Assembly: GCA_032871835.1 (NCBI GenBank)
Contig: CM065295.1
Span: 22,144,501-22,208,500 of the forward strand
Direction of reading: 5' to 3'
Source of the DNA: Dipteronia dyeriana
Lineage: Eukaryota; Streptophyta; Magnoliopsida; Sapindales; Sapindaceae
DNA: 64,000 nt
Shown here: piece by piece, positions 34,857-46,720 of the stretch
Position numbering within the stretch: the stretch's first letter is position 1
Layout: the number at the start of each line of letters is the position of its first letter
The notes under the pieces: model-generated
Seen by the model: the letters and a program-made list of their open reading frames with translations, nothing else
What the model was told of the DNA's origin: nothing
Databases searched by the model: none
Position numbers and translations under genes: made by a program

Positions 34857-35684
34857 CATTATGTGCTTAACGAAATATGGAAAATTTTCCATATTTGAAT
34901 AAATTTATAAATTTTCCAGATTTTCTCATACAAAATAAAAAAATCTATGAAGAGATCCGGATGGATTTAAGATCTCTTCAAATAAAAAAACTTAAAACTT
35001 AAAACTAAAAAGCTTTTGAACAGATCTGGAGAAAAAATAACTTTTTTTTAATCATCATCATCATAAAAAATTCCTCAGTTCATCATCAATTACAAACATC
35101 TTCATCATCAATCTCAAAAAACAATAGTACAACACCAATCTTCATCAATTATTTTTAAATGATAAGAAAAAGAAGAACAAATTTGGAGAAACCCAAAAAA
35201 AAAAATCTGGACAAATAAAGGGGATCACTTAAATCCAAAGCAAAATGCAACACTACTAAAGCCCTGTATGAGTTTTTTGTGTATTAAAGAGCAAAAAAAA
35301 AAAGATTGCGTGAGAAAAGAGAAGCTCACATATGGGTCTCTTGTGTGGTGGCTTGAGAGAAAAATGAGAGGGGAGAGAGGCATCGGGCGTGGGAGAGAAG
35401 AGAGTAAGATAAAAATAGGAGAGAGGGGTGAGAGGGTTTTAGAGAGAAGACATAAAGTTTGAGATATAAAGAAAAAACAAAATGAAATAAAGAAAATAAT
35501 AAAAATTATAATCTTGGGTAAAAACAGTAAACCTCTTAATTTTTTGATCAAAAAGGGGTATTTCCTCATATATATATATATATATATATATTATGACTTT
35601 TAAAAAATATACATAGTTAGACAGGTGGATAGAAGATACATACGGTGAAAAACAAAAACAAAGTTAAATGCTTAAGGTCTCATC

Positions 35685-36446
35685 CTACAGCTGTTTTTCA
35701 GTTCGTTTTCGTTTTTATTTTTCAAAAACGATTTCGAAAACACGTTCGTTAACCATTTTTTCTCTTTTCACTTTTCACTTTTTTTATATTAAAAAAACAT
35801 TTTTTTTCAACTATTAACTGTACTATTATGTGTTTGATACGGTTATGACAAGACAGAACAAAATTTTCAAATGACCAAAGTGCCTCTTATATATATATCA
35901 TAATAATTTATTTCCAACTAGACCTAAAAGCATTCATGCAATAATATATATATATACAATATAACTATTATATATATATTTTTATATATATAATATTATA
36001 ATATTATAATATATTATTATTAATATTATATATATATATTAATACAGTTATATTTTTATCGTATAATATATATATTGTAATTATTTATTTATAATTTAAG
36101 AGTTTAGTTTTGATTAATTCATTTTTTGATATGTTTTTTTGAATTAATTTTTGGTGTGTTACTTTTGTTTAATTTAAAAATTACAATACAAAAATTATAT
36201 TGGTTAATTACGTAATCAATTTGTTTATAGTTGTAATAATATTAAACAAAATGCTAAATTTGATATTTCAATTTTTGATAGTTTTTTGATAACCTACCAG
36301 ACGCTTTTTTTCCGTTTTCATTTTTAAAATACAGCTTTCAGTATATGCAACCAGACGTGTTTTCAGAATTCGAAACTGAAATAAAAAACACTTATTTTCA
36401 TTTTCATTTTTATTTTCGAAAAACAACAACCGAAAAACGCTTACAG
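35685..36446. mobile_element. Possible MITE with T-rich terminal inverted repeats
   Basis: AGCTGTTTTTCAGTTCGTTT at the left end resembles the complement of the right end (AAACAACAACCGAAAAACGC, then TTACAGAACGG). The interior is very AT-rich. The repeats are simple in composition, so part of the similarity could be chance. Confidence 0.4.
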
Positions 36447-39271
36447 AACGGGAAGTGTTCCATATTTTTGAATTCGGTATGTTTTTTGTTTTTTGTTTTT
36501 TGTTTTTGTTTTTTTACAAATGTGGTATCTTAAAATCAATCTGCCATTGATTTGTGATCTAGATGTAACCTTTTGTTTTCATGAACAAGATGTAAAACTA
36601 TTCACTTTTCTTAAATAGATCAAATTTTAATTATACATATTTTTTCATAGAATTGCATTTAAAATCATTTTATAAAACTCAAGATTATATCTTGGTTTTC
36701 AAAAATATTTTTCGGATCAACATTGCCAATTATCATAGTGTAATGTTAGGTTTTCCAAATTCCTTTCCAAATTATGTTGCCACATGAAATGTCAGTATCA
36801 TTTCACTTATCACATAATTTCATGATTTACAAGATGTTCACACCTTAGATATCAACATCATTTGGAAAAAAAAATTGATTTTTTTTTTAAACCGAATATT
36901 ACTCATTATCATAACATCAGATGATTGAGTGAGTGGCATTTATTGTTTATTCACCGAATAACTATAATGTAATGTATTTAAAAAATAAAAATAACTTTTG
37001 TCATCTATAAAAAAGTTGGTGTCAAATTGACCGAAGAAAATAAAGCAGTTGCATTCAAATCCATGGATGCTTAAATGTGAGAGACAGAGAAATTAATTGA
37101 TGGTGGTTGTTGTAGACTTGTATGCAATGATTTGATAAGAGTCATAAGGAGGGCAAGTGTGATTTTTTATTTGAAAAGCAACAACTAAGTTTGGTAATTA
37201 TCTAAGGGTGTCTTCATCTATAATCATCATTAGGTACCACTATTAAATATTATTATTAATATTAAAAAAAAACTAATATAATAGACCAAAACTATCACTA
37301 AACCATCCATCAATACATGAGTTGAAACTTGAAATACAAACCTTTCTTTGTTTGAGAACATTTTTTTAGCAGATTTCTGTGATTCTTTACTACATTTTGC
37401 ATTGATAATAATGTTTTTTTTTACTCCGTAATATTACTCCCACTATCGGGAAAAAGTTTTATATGGACAACAATTATAACAATTGGAGAGAGGACTACTC
37501 TCACAAACTGAGAAAAAACTCCTCCCCACATATATTTGTAAAATACGCATTGTGATATTCGAACCCCTGACCACTAGGTGTGGAAGGGAGGTACACAACT
37601 ATTTTTATTTACTAAGAGGTGATATGCTATTGATAATAATTTCTTACTTCTTTATTTTTAACAACAGATATATTTAAATAGTATTGGCAACCTTTACTTG
37701 CGTTACTATGGTCTATGGTTATTGATTCAACTCACATCTCGTGGATTAATCAATAAATTGAGCCGCCGCCCCAACGTGGGTCGATAAAGAAAGATGTTCA
37801 TTTAATCTGATAATATATAATGTTTAAATCGTTATATACATTGAATGATATTAAATAGAACTTTTTTTAAGTTCATTTTTAAAATACCACCGTTTTAATA
37901 AATTAAGTTTAAGTGACACCAAATAACTAAAATACTCGCATATTCTTCTTTTATTATGCTTGTACCATTATTAGATTATTTTTTTCCAAAATCCCTAATC
38001 AATTCCATTGGACCTCCAGTGGAATTTTTAATGAGAAAGATAACAAAAAAAAAAATCATTTTTATCTAGAAATTTTTGAAATCGCAAAAAATCTTATAAA
38101 CTATAAAAAAAATCTCAAAAACTATCTAAAAGTCTTAAAAATTACCTGAAAAGTTTCATAAATTAGAAAATAAGTCTTGAAAATATAAAAAAAGTCTTGA
38201 AAATACTAAAATAAGTTTCAGAAACATAAAAAAATACTATACTTATTTTTATGAGTGTGTTTTATAGGTATTTTTATCGAATCTACACTTTAGGTGTTAA
38301 ACTTTAGTTATTAAAACATTTATAATCTTAAAATTATACCTTTATAAAGTACCGTTTAATTTTTAAACCCTATATATCAATAAATTGAAGGGTTAATTAT
38401 GCAGACTTGTTCATAAATTAAGAATTAGAATCATTGTATTTTTGTGAGTAATTTGAAATTCAAATCATGATTCGTGATATTGCTATGGAAAGAAAAGTGT
38501 ACAACACATTAATTTATATAATTGTACATGTGATCAAATAAAAAAAAAATTCTAAATGATCAATGCAACAGTGACATTTTAACCTTCTATATTTTTTGTT
38601 TCTTATTTCACAAATCAAATCAAGAAAGGATAATACCATCTGATCCGACAAAGAGAAAATAAAATCTTCCGTGACCGGTGCAATAGTGACATACTGACAT
38701 TTAACCTTCTCCTTTATTTATTTATTTAACAAATCAAGAAAAAAAATTATTCCAAATATTTTCATCTTCGGAGAATATGCTTTTCACAAATTACTATATT
38801 TCTCACTTAAACTTTCAAATTACAATAACAATAAAAATAAAAATTATTTAAAAAAAAAAACTATTTTGTAGTTAATAGAATAAGATATTGAACATGTAGA
38901 TTGAAATTGCAATCTTTCAAAGAAATTATTTTTTTTTAAAGGGAAAAAACGAAGAAAGGAATTGCCATTCCCCGAGTAAGTGTAATCATATTAACATCAT
39001 TATCCAATGTGATTTAGTGGTAAAAGTGTTCATTCAACCACCTGATAATATCTCAGATTCGAATCGTTATCATTGCCACTACAAGTGATATATATATATA
39101 TATATATAAAGTAATTAGATTGACTTGGTTAATATATTGTAATAGAAAGTGTCATTATATGGTTGTCAATGAACTTTTCGGATTACACATTTGTATGTAC
39201 ACACTCATAGCTTAAGTGGTTTTGTATTTTTCTTTCACCTTCTATTAGTTGAAATTGCTATCCGAATTGTA

Positions 39272-40732
39272 GAAAGGTATTGAGTATGGGGTTAAGATTG
39301 TAGAAAAAGGGATTCAATGGAGAATTGGAAAAGGTGACCATGTTAAGTTTTGGCTTGATCTATGGGTTCCAGATGTGGGTAGACTCAAGGACCGTGCCAT
39401 AGTTGAGATCTCAACGGATGATCTTCAACAAATTGTGAGTAATTTTTTGGCCAATGGTTGTTGGCAGGTTGAGCAGCTTAGGACAGTTTTACCATGGAAT
39501 ATTGTTTGCAGAATATGTTGTTTGCATGCTGGTTGAAGGCATAATGGTGAGGATAGAATTTTTTGGAGATGGAGTAATAATGGTGAGTTTTCCGTTAAAA
39601 CTGCTTATTGTGGTCTCACTGAAGATGTTATGAGTCATTTATGGAAATGGAGATTCATTTGGAGCTTGAAAATCCCGCATAGAGTCCAACATTTTCTTTG
39701 GATTATGCTCCATGACAGATTACTTACTAATCACCAGAGGGTCGAGCGTGGTTTTGATACTGATATGTCTTGTCCGAGATGTGAGGCTGGTATTGAGGAT
39801 ACAGATCATTTTGCTTCGTGGTTGTAGGTTCTCTGCTGGAATTTGGGAGACGGTTTTGAGGGATACCAATCTGACAATATCGCTTGAGGGAAGATTCGAA
39901 GATTGGTTGTATGGTAATTTGCATGTTAAGAATTTGGCTAAGGATAATATCCCCGTTGTTTTGATATTCACAGTAACTCTCTGGTTTCTTTGGAAATGGA
40001 GGTGTAATAAGGTTTTTGTCCCTAACTTTGAGCTACCTCAAGCACCTCACATGATTATTGAACATCATGCTAAAGACTGGTGGGTGGCTAATTCTACTGA
40101 TATCAGTAGAACCATGACTTCTATTTTAGTCTCTTGGGCTCCTCATACGGAAAACTGGGTGAAACTCAACACTAATGGTAGCTGCAACAGTGAGTTAGGT
40201 GACATAACTGCAAAGGGTGTCCTGCGAAATAATAAAAAAGGATGGATCAAAGGTTTTGTGATGAATATAGGGCTGGGGAATGTCCTAGAAGCAGAACTAT
40301 GGGGTATGTTCGAAGGGCTAAATATGGCCTGGAATAATGGGTTCAAGAATGTTGTTGCTGAAACAGATTCCAATTGTGTTGCTCAACTTCTTAACTTTGA
40401 AACTAGTCCTAATCACCCGCTTTTCAGTCTCATTCAGAGCTGCAGAGGGGTCATCAACAGGGATTGGAGGTGTGTTGTTCAGCATATTTATAGAGAAGGA
40501 AATTCTCTTGCGGATGGTCTTGCACTTCTAGGGCACAAGATAGAGATACGGTTAAGGTTCTTCGACAGCCGACAGGTCACCTGCTGCGATAAGAAACCTT
40601 TTTTATTCTGATGGTAGAGGCATCAATCGAGTTAGGCAATGCTTTTTGAGCAATATGCCATTCTCTTAGTATTTTTTCTTTCTGTGCTTTGCCCTCCTCT
40701 GTACAAAAAATAATATAAAATTAAAAATTAAA
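39272..40732 (+). mobile_element. 5'-truncated LINE (non-LTR retrotransposon)
   Basis: A 19-bp duplication AATTGCTATCCGAATTGTA at 39253-39271 and 40733-40751 and an A-rich 3' tail mark a LINE insertion. Only the 3' end of ORF2 is present: a post-RT segment (WRIGKGDHVKFWLD), the zinc-finger RVT region (39560-39827; FSVKTAY, RVQHFLWIMLHDRLLTN, CPRCEAGIEDTDH) and an RNase H domain. The perfect duplication suggests a young insertion, yet the reading frame is broken. Confidence 0.92.
39290..40611 (+). pseudogene. LINE ORF2 C-terminus with RNase H
   Basis: A stop near 39535, a frameshift between the zinc-finger region (frame ending 39827) and the following frame (39712-40611) break it. The RNase H part (about 40150-40530) has WVKLNTNGSC, where the first catalytic Asp is replaced by Asn; the others are visible in LEAELWGMFEGL (Glu), VAETDSN (Asp) and EGNSLADGLA (Asp). 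It is inactive. Confidence 0.88.
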
Positions 40733-40751
40733 AATTGCTATCCGAATTGTA

Positions 40752-41031
40752 CTTGCAGCAGTTGATCAAGCGACTAATTTGGTTAGATGTATTTAGTAAC
40801 ATCGGCCGGTACACCACGGGTATGATTTCTAATTTTCTATAAAATGATGGGCCCAAAAAGAGCACAACCCAATGAATCTGGTTGGGTGTATTTAGTAACA
40901 TTGGCCGGTACACCTCGGGCATGATTTCTATAATGTTGGGCCCAACAAGAGCCCAATGAATTGGTCTATCTCTAATTCTACATCATCTGTATAAATTGTT
41001 GTGTAACTGGAACTCTCGAACTGGTTCAAAC
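40752..41031 (+). promoter_or_regulatory. SirB promoter with a tandem duplication and two TGGGCCCA sites
   Basis: A unit of about 99 bp starting TGGTTAGATGTATTTAGTAA (40780) is repeated at 40879. Each copy contains the palindrome TGGGCCCA (40848-40855 and 40937-40944), a form of the site II element (TGGGCY) bound by TCP factors in promoters of housekeeping and organelle genes. A TATA-like TATAAATT lies at 40990-40997, 35 bases before the ATG at 41032. Confidence 0.65.
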
Positions 41032-43026
41032 ATGCCGACAGAATCTTTGTGTCTCTCTCAGTTTACCATTCAAAGGTTCTAACAAACAATGTTGTACTTG
41101 TTCTCTCTGTTTTCTGCCTTCTAATTATATGTAATTTTTTTCTGGGTTTATTTAAAATTATATAAAAATATATATAATTGATGTCTGCTCTGTTATTGAT
41201 GATGTTATCGTAGTTGTAGTGCGAGAGAAACTGGAGCGAGGAACCCTAAGTGGGCACAACCCAGATTGTTGGATTTGCAGAGAGGTCCTTCAAGAAGTAG
41301 ATATATGTCAACAAGCTCGTGTTTGAGTAGTGGGGTTGGTGACAAAGATGGTGTGATCATTGTAGACCATGGGTCGCGCCGTAGAGAATCCAATCTCATG
41401 CTAAGTAAGCTCTCTGTGGACTCTGCTGTAGTTGATTTTGGGTTTTAATGGCTTTTTGTATGGAATTTGATGTATTGATTGATGAGCTAATAACGTTTTA
41501 ATGAATTTCAGATGAGTTTGTGACCATGTTTAGAGACAAAACTGGTTACCCAATTGTGGAGCCTGCTCATATGGTATTCTTTTTTCTTTTTCTTTTTTTT
41601 GTTTCCCTCTACTTTCTGTTACTTTTAAGTGTTTATATTTTTATCTTAGTTCCAAAAGGTGTAATTAAAACTAATTTTGTGTCTAAGTTGAGCAATTAAA
41701 TTGGGGTTTACTTGTTTTGTTCATATAGATTGATGGAAATTATAGGTTTTTTTTTTCACAATTTAATTATATGAACTTAACATTTATTGTTTGTTAGAAT
41801 ATTAAGATGCTTAAATGCTATTTTCTGCTTATATGTCTGTTGATTCCTGGTTTAGTTTGCAAGTATGTGGTCATTTTGATTTGCGGATATGAGAGTTGGC
41901 TCCTTATATTCTTTTGCTTATTATCATTGAAAAGTTGAAATCATATAGGAAGTCAACCAAATTAGTGATTCATCTGCCATTTTTTATTTTATTTTATTTA
42001 AGTAGGAGTTGGCAGAACCATCAATAAAAGATGCATTTAGTTTGTGTGTTCAACAAGGAGCAAATCGTGTGATTGTAAGCCCATTCTTTTTCTTCCCTGG
42101 ACGACATTGGCACCAGGTAGTTCTTTGTAATTTCCTCGGGTGACTTGACTATAAATTTATTCTACATCAATTGATGACTTTAAGAAAATTTGGTAAAGTG
42201 TCTATGGAAGCATCAATGATGCCTGTTTAAATGAATTAGCCTTGTTATTTTACAGGATATACCTTCCTTAACTGCCGAAGCTGCAAAGGAGCACCCGGAT
42301 GCCTCATATATTGTAACTGCGCCTCTTGGTTTGCATGAGCTGCTAGTGGTATGCAATTTCCTTCTTTTCTTTGCAAAGTTACTGTGTATTATCTCGGCTA
42401 AAGTCACGAAGCTTTACATTGTGAGTAGTGTGTATGATAGCATGTGCATATTCCATTTCTGCTATGACATGAAGTGCTTTTTTATGTTTGTCACAATTAT
42501 TTGTAAGCAAATTGTTAAGAGTTGTTTTGGACCAATATGTTGATATAATTAGCTCAGGTTATATAAATTTCTCGTGAGACTAGCAATGTTACTGCAGAAG
42601 GAAGCTCCTTGCCAAATTATTCATTGTTACTAAAATGAAATTTGGTTTTCTAAGCGTAAGTGGTTTCATTTTTCAGGATGTTGTAAACGACAGGATCAAA
42701 CATTGCTTATCCCATGTAGCAGGAGATGCAGATGAGTGTATAGTTTGTGCTGGGACAAACAAATGCAGGCTCTACAGGTATGTGAAAGTACAAAAATAAT
42801 TGTAATCAGTTTAACTGAACCCCCTTTAGTAGGTTAAACAGATGATTTGTCAAAAACTGAAGAAATACCATAATATTGTAATTCGGATTATGCCTGTGGT
42901 ATAATTATGTAACTTATGGCAATCATAATTCTGTATAATTATTGTTAACGAGTTGAAGCCTACCAGAAATTAAGCCTGTTCAGGTATCATCTCTGCAGGA
43001 CTGCATTAGACAAGAACACTGAATGA
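41032..43026 (+). CDS. SIRB: Sirohydrochlorin ferrochelatase, chloroplastic (CbiX/SirB type)
   Basis: Seven exons: 41032-41075, 41214-41404, 41512-41573, 42006-42116, 42256-42348, 42677-42777 and 42999-43026, about 209 aa. The enzyme inserts Fe2+ into sirohydrochlorin to make siroheme, the cofactor of sulfite and nitrite reductases in plastids. The Ser/Arg-rich first 55 or so residues look like a transit peptide. The core has VIIVDHGSRRRESN (metal-binding His about 67), GYPIVEPAHM, ELAEPSIKDAF, SPFFFFPGRHWHQD (about 124-137) and a Cys-rich C-terminus (Cys about 177, 188, 191, 197) that fits the Fe-S cluster known in plant SirB. It is single-domain, as in plants. Exon 1 and its weak donor (AAAG|GTTCT) are the least certain part. 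The last exon has two in-frame acceptors 15 nt apart. Confidence 0.92.
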
Positions 43027-43825
43027 AAAATGTGGTTCCTACAAGTGGGAAGATATCCACGTAATCTCTCTTCATCCTGATCACAATTCTCATCATCGTC
43101 ACTACATGACCAACAATTGCTTTGAAGGGGCTGTTAGAGGGAAAACTAGAGTATTCTGTACTTGAATTTTGATTACAATCTGGGACGGCCAAGTGACAAC
43201 TTTATGCGGAGCTTATATGTTGATGGGCTCCATTGCCAAATTGGAAGAAGGTGACTGATACTTTGCGAAAATTATTTTATATATATTACCCCAATAAATT
43301 CTGTTTCCCAGGCTTGTAATGTAGACAAAAATGTAAGAGAATTTTGTATTCTCCATATATTTTTTGTTAAAATCACCATTACCGAGATTTGAACTTTTTG
43401 ACTGATCTTAGATGTTGTGAACGGAGGACTTGCATACAGAAAGTCACAAGCAAATTCTTATGTTAATCTTTACATCAACTGTTCAATATATTTCTGCCTG
43501 ATTCTTGATTACGGCATTAGACAGGTTCCATTGAAATATACACTTATTCCAAATTGTAACAGATTATAAGGAAAAAGAAAGAAAAAGAATATACATGAAT
43601 TAACTTTAGTGCTGTATATACACACTTGAATTATTTATAGGCAACATAGGATAGGATGTATACATTTAGACATTGTAACACTGTGAAGCTGTCATATACT
43701 TGGTTCCATCTTTAACTTCTCTGTGACGCTCTCAAATCGCCGCAGCTTGATGTCTTACTGCTTAAATTATCTCTCTTAACATCAAATGAAGTTTTCATTG
43801 CAACTCCTTTGGTAGTTTGCATATT
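43027..43825. other. 3' regions between convergent genes
   Basis: The 800 bases contain the 3' UTR of SirB (to roughly 43320; AATAAA at 43294-43299) and that of the J/ferredoxin gene on the other strand. No further gene is seen. Confidence 0.6.
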
Positions 43826-45620
43826 TTACTCGCTGTTCCACATGTTTGAACAAAATACTCGTTTGAAGAATTTCCAAATTCTGGAGAATTTCCCCAGGTT
43901 AATTTCCATACTAGCATTAGCTCGAGCCTCCGCTTGGGCAGGGGTTTCTTCTTCAATAGTTGGTTGACCTGCAATTAGAACCTTGCTTGTTAAAAATGGA
44001 GTACAAATCATCTCAGAAGAATGTATTTTCACCCAATTTTATCCAATTTCATCATAGATGGCAACTATGTGAAAAGTTATTACCACTTCTGTGTTTATAT
44101 TCCGTTGCATCCTTCTCTTTTAGCTGCTTGTTGAACGCGTTGGCAGCCATGAAAACATTCGCCGGTCTTTCCCAGCCTCCTCCAAATATACCATACCCTT
44201 TAACCGGCTGAGGTTGAATAAGGAATTCAAGCACAGCCAACTCTTCCCTATCCACCCAAGGATGCAGTTCACAGGGCACGAATCAACCGACACCTGAAAG
44301 TTTCCAAACAATTCCTCAGGTATTATACACAAAGAGATGACCATGTTTGTAGTTGAAAATGCATATGTTTCATAAATAAACTGCTTGACGGTAGGTATAC
44401 CTCGATATTTTGGTCGCTGTCTCCATATTGAACTTTGACTCGTGCACATCCCACAGCTTCATCCATCACAAATGTGTTACTGGCGTGTTGTACACAATCT
44501 CTGCACCCTGCAAAGAGTTTGATTGCAGATTCGACGCGACATCATATTACAGTCCAAGTGAGAATTCAGTTAAGGCCACAACTAAATGTAGATGGTTTAT
44601 CGAAAGATCGAAAATTTAATAGATGTAATACAAATAGGGGAGAGAACAACACCTATGCAGGCATTTTCATCAACAAATAGTGCCTCTGGTCTTAGTGGTC
44701 CTTTCCATGAGCTGTAACCTAAGCCAGGGGCATTTCTCCCAAACTGCACTCTCATACGACCGAAGGAGGCATCGTAATCTTTCCTGAGATCCTCTCTAAT
44801 CAGCACTTTATAAGCCTCATTCAGCTTCAGAGTATATTCATGACCCTAAACAAGAGAAGAACAATCTCATAAGGACTCTAGCTATGGCTGGCTGCTTAAA
44901 GACGAAAATGGAAATCTTTTACTTTGAACACAAAGGAGATTATGCACTCGAACTTGGGTCTGAAAAATCATCAAGAGATAAAGCTGTGACAAAGTAACCT
45001 CAAAATTATCAAACTTTTACAGACTAGTCTTTCTTGATGTAACGACACAGGTGATCGGGACCCTTCTGCAGACTTTACATAGCATGCCAGTCGATCTCAG
45101 TTTTTGTAACAATTTCAGGTGGTTAATGACTAGAATGTAAAGCATTCAACATATGAAGCATACCATTTAACTGCTTGAACCATCCATGTAATCTATGATC
45201 TATCTAGTTAGACTACATATATATATATATAATCCATAGAATAAACAAAGAAAACAAGTGACCTGATGGCCTGCAATATCGGGGTGATGCTTCTTTTGCA
45301 AGTTCCTGTAAGATTGTTTGATTTCTTGGACATTTGCATCAACTGAAACTCCAAGCAATTCATAGTAATTCTTCTCTTTTCTTGCTCTTAGCTCACCTGC
45401 CCTTGTATTACAACATCTCATTGATCCACTTCAAAACAAAAATCATTTGATCAGATTTTCAGTAGTCAGTACACACCCACCAAACCAAAATCCAAATTAT
45501 CTACAAAACCCTGAAACAAAATTTCAAGCTCTGGAAATATTACCTTAATCTGGCCTTATTTGGATTAAATTGAGGCACTGAAACATGATAACTGGTGACC
45601 ATAGAAGCTGACATATCCAT
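43826..45620 (-). CDS. Plastid J-domain protein with ferredoxin-like domain (DJC76/77 type), frameshifted
   Basis: Six exons: 45620-45544, 45428-45263, 44848-44653, 44507-44401, 44293-44084 and 43968-43826. The N-terminus (MDMSASMVTSYHVSVPQ) suits a plastid transit peptide. The J domain (about 46-115) keeps the HPD triplet (74-76) needed to stimulate Hsp70 ATPase. The ferredoxin-like part has CIGCRDC (about 145-151) and DSCPVNC, for a 4Fe-4S-type cluster, followed by GYGIFGGGWERPANVF. A single base appears lost near 44259-44260, just after the last Cys: the frame then ends near 44120, although the next exon junction and the conserved downstream sequence fit the other frame. Intact length would be 299 aa. 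It is either a pseudogene, an allele, or an assembly error. Confidence 0.85.
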
Positions 45621-46720
45621 CTTTTAATCTTTTGTTTTTGCTGTGTTTTTCTATTGAAGGTGGAATCTTGAATAGATATTTTCCTTGTCCCGGAGAGTTG
45701 GATACTTTTTTGTTGCCAACTATAACTTTCCAAGTCAACATCAGGATCGGCAGTTTTCATTGGACTCATTTCAGGGCAAGTACCCTATTCGGGTTGTATG
45801 TTACCCACTTACCCGGAGGCCCTGACAAAGCACTAGGTTTTTAATTTTTAAATTTTTTCAAGGCAAAATGCTAGATAAATATATGCATAATTGGATAACA
45901 AATACACACCCTCTCTCCCTTGTTGACTATAGTCAACCACGAAAGAGAGGAAAGTTTATTTTTTTTCGTCTGTCAATATATGATAATAAAGAAACAAAAA
46001 TATAAAAATAATATATCAAAAGACAAGGATCTTTTACTTTCATGGTTCAAGTCTTCAAAACGAAGCTCCATCAATACTATTTCTCATGAAGTTATGTGGG
46101 TGGATATCAGAACCGCTAAGTACAACCCGACAAAGGATATTCGTACAGTTTCAAACAAATTGTCCATTACTTGCAATTAAGGCCGATGTCAGATATTTTT
46201 GTACTAATTTGCCCATTTTTTTTTTTTGAAACAAACCTAAATAGAGCAAAGTTTAGGACTACGCTTCATACATCATTTTATCAAGATTTGGTTCACGGTT
46301 ATGATTGAATATAAACTCATATGTTCATATCATACAAATAGTTGATATATCATCATCTCACAATAAAGCCCTATCCCTTCACCTGTTTCAGAAATGCAAG
46401 AAAAAAAATTGTGCACATCACTTCTTTTCAGAAAGATTAAATTAAAAACAGCCAAAATTAAGAGTCATGACTTATCCTAAAAGTTTTCACATATGAGAGA
46501 AGATCACATTGCTGTTTCTACGCGAAATCCAAACCAACACTTGAACTAATCACCAGTTTACTGCGATAAAACAGCAGCAAACATATGCAAGGACAAAAAT
46601 TTTCATTTTACTCAAATCAAACGCTAAACAAAATCCTTGCACAACTTCCAGAACAACATATCAGCATTCTCAATATTTTTTTTTTTTGATATCATAAACT
46701 CCGTTAATCTGTTAACAGCA
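45621..46720. other. Intergenic region between the J/ferredoxin gene and CCT3
   Basis: Both neighbours lie on the minus strand, so this holds the 3' UTR of CCT3 and the promoter of the J/ferredoxin gene. 45860-46500 is AT-rich and plain. The ORFs here have no signature. Confidence 0.55.

Larger units (their letters stand above)
34101..39252. other. Intergenic AT-rich DNA with simple repeats and a possible MITE
   Basis: No protein gene is recognised. The stretch holds a minisatellite (34515-34856), a possible MITE (about 35685-36446), a dispersed repeat with AACTCCTCCCCAC..TATTCGAACCCC (about 37505-37575) and A-rich short repeats (about 38090-38230). A tRNA-like SINE piece (TGATTTAGTGGTAAAAGTG, then AGATTCGAATCG, about 39009-39070) and TA runs are also present. 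The ORF at 35225-35569 is a low-complexity shadow. Confidence 0.5.

Noticed and set aside
35225..35569. 114-codon ORF rich in Phe, Leu and Ser
   Set aside because: It mirrors a purine-rich (GAGAGA) stretch; no start context, domain or homologue is recognisable.
40728..40922. ORF with an internally repeated VYRPMLLNT motif
   Set aside because: The protein repeat is simply the translation of the 99-bp promoter duplication on the wrong strand.
43826..45620. Calling the J/ferredoxin gene a certain pseudogene
   Set aside because: The only defect is one missing base; with all exons and splice sites intact, an assembly error or allele is as likely.
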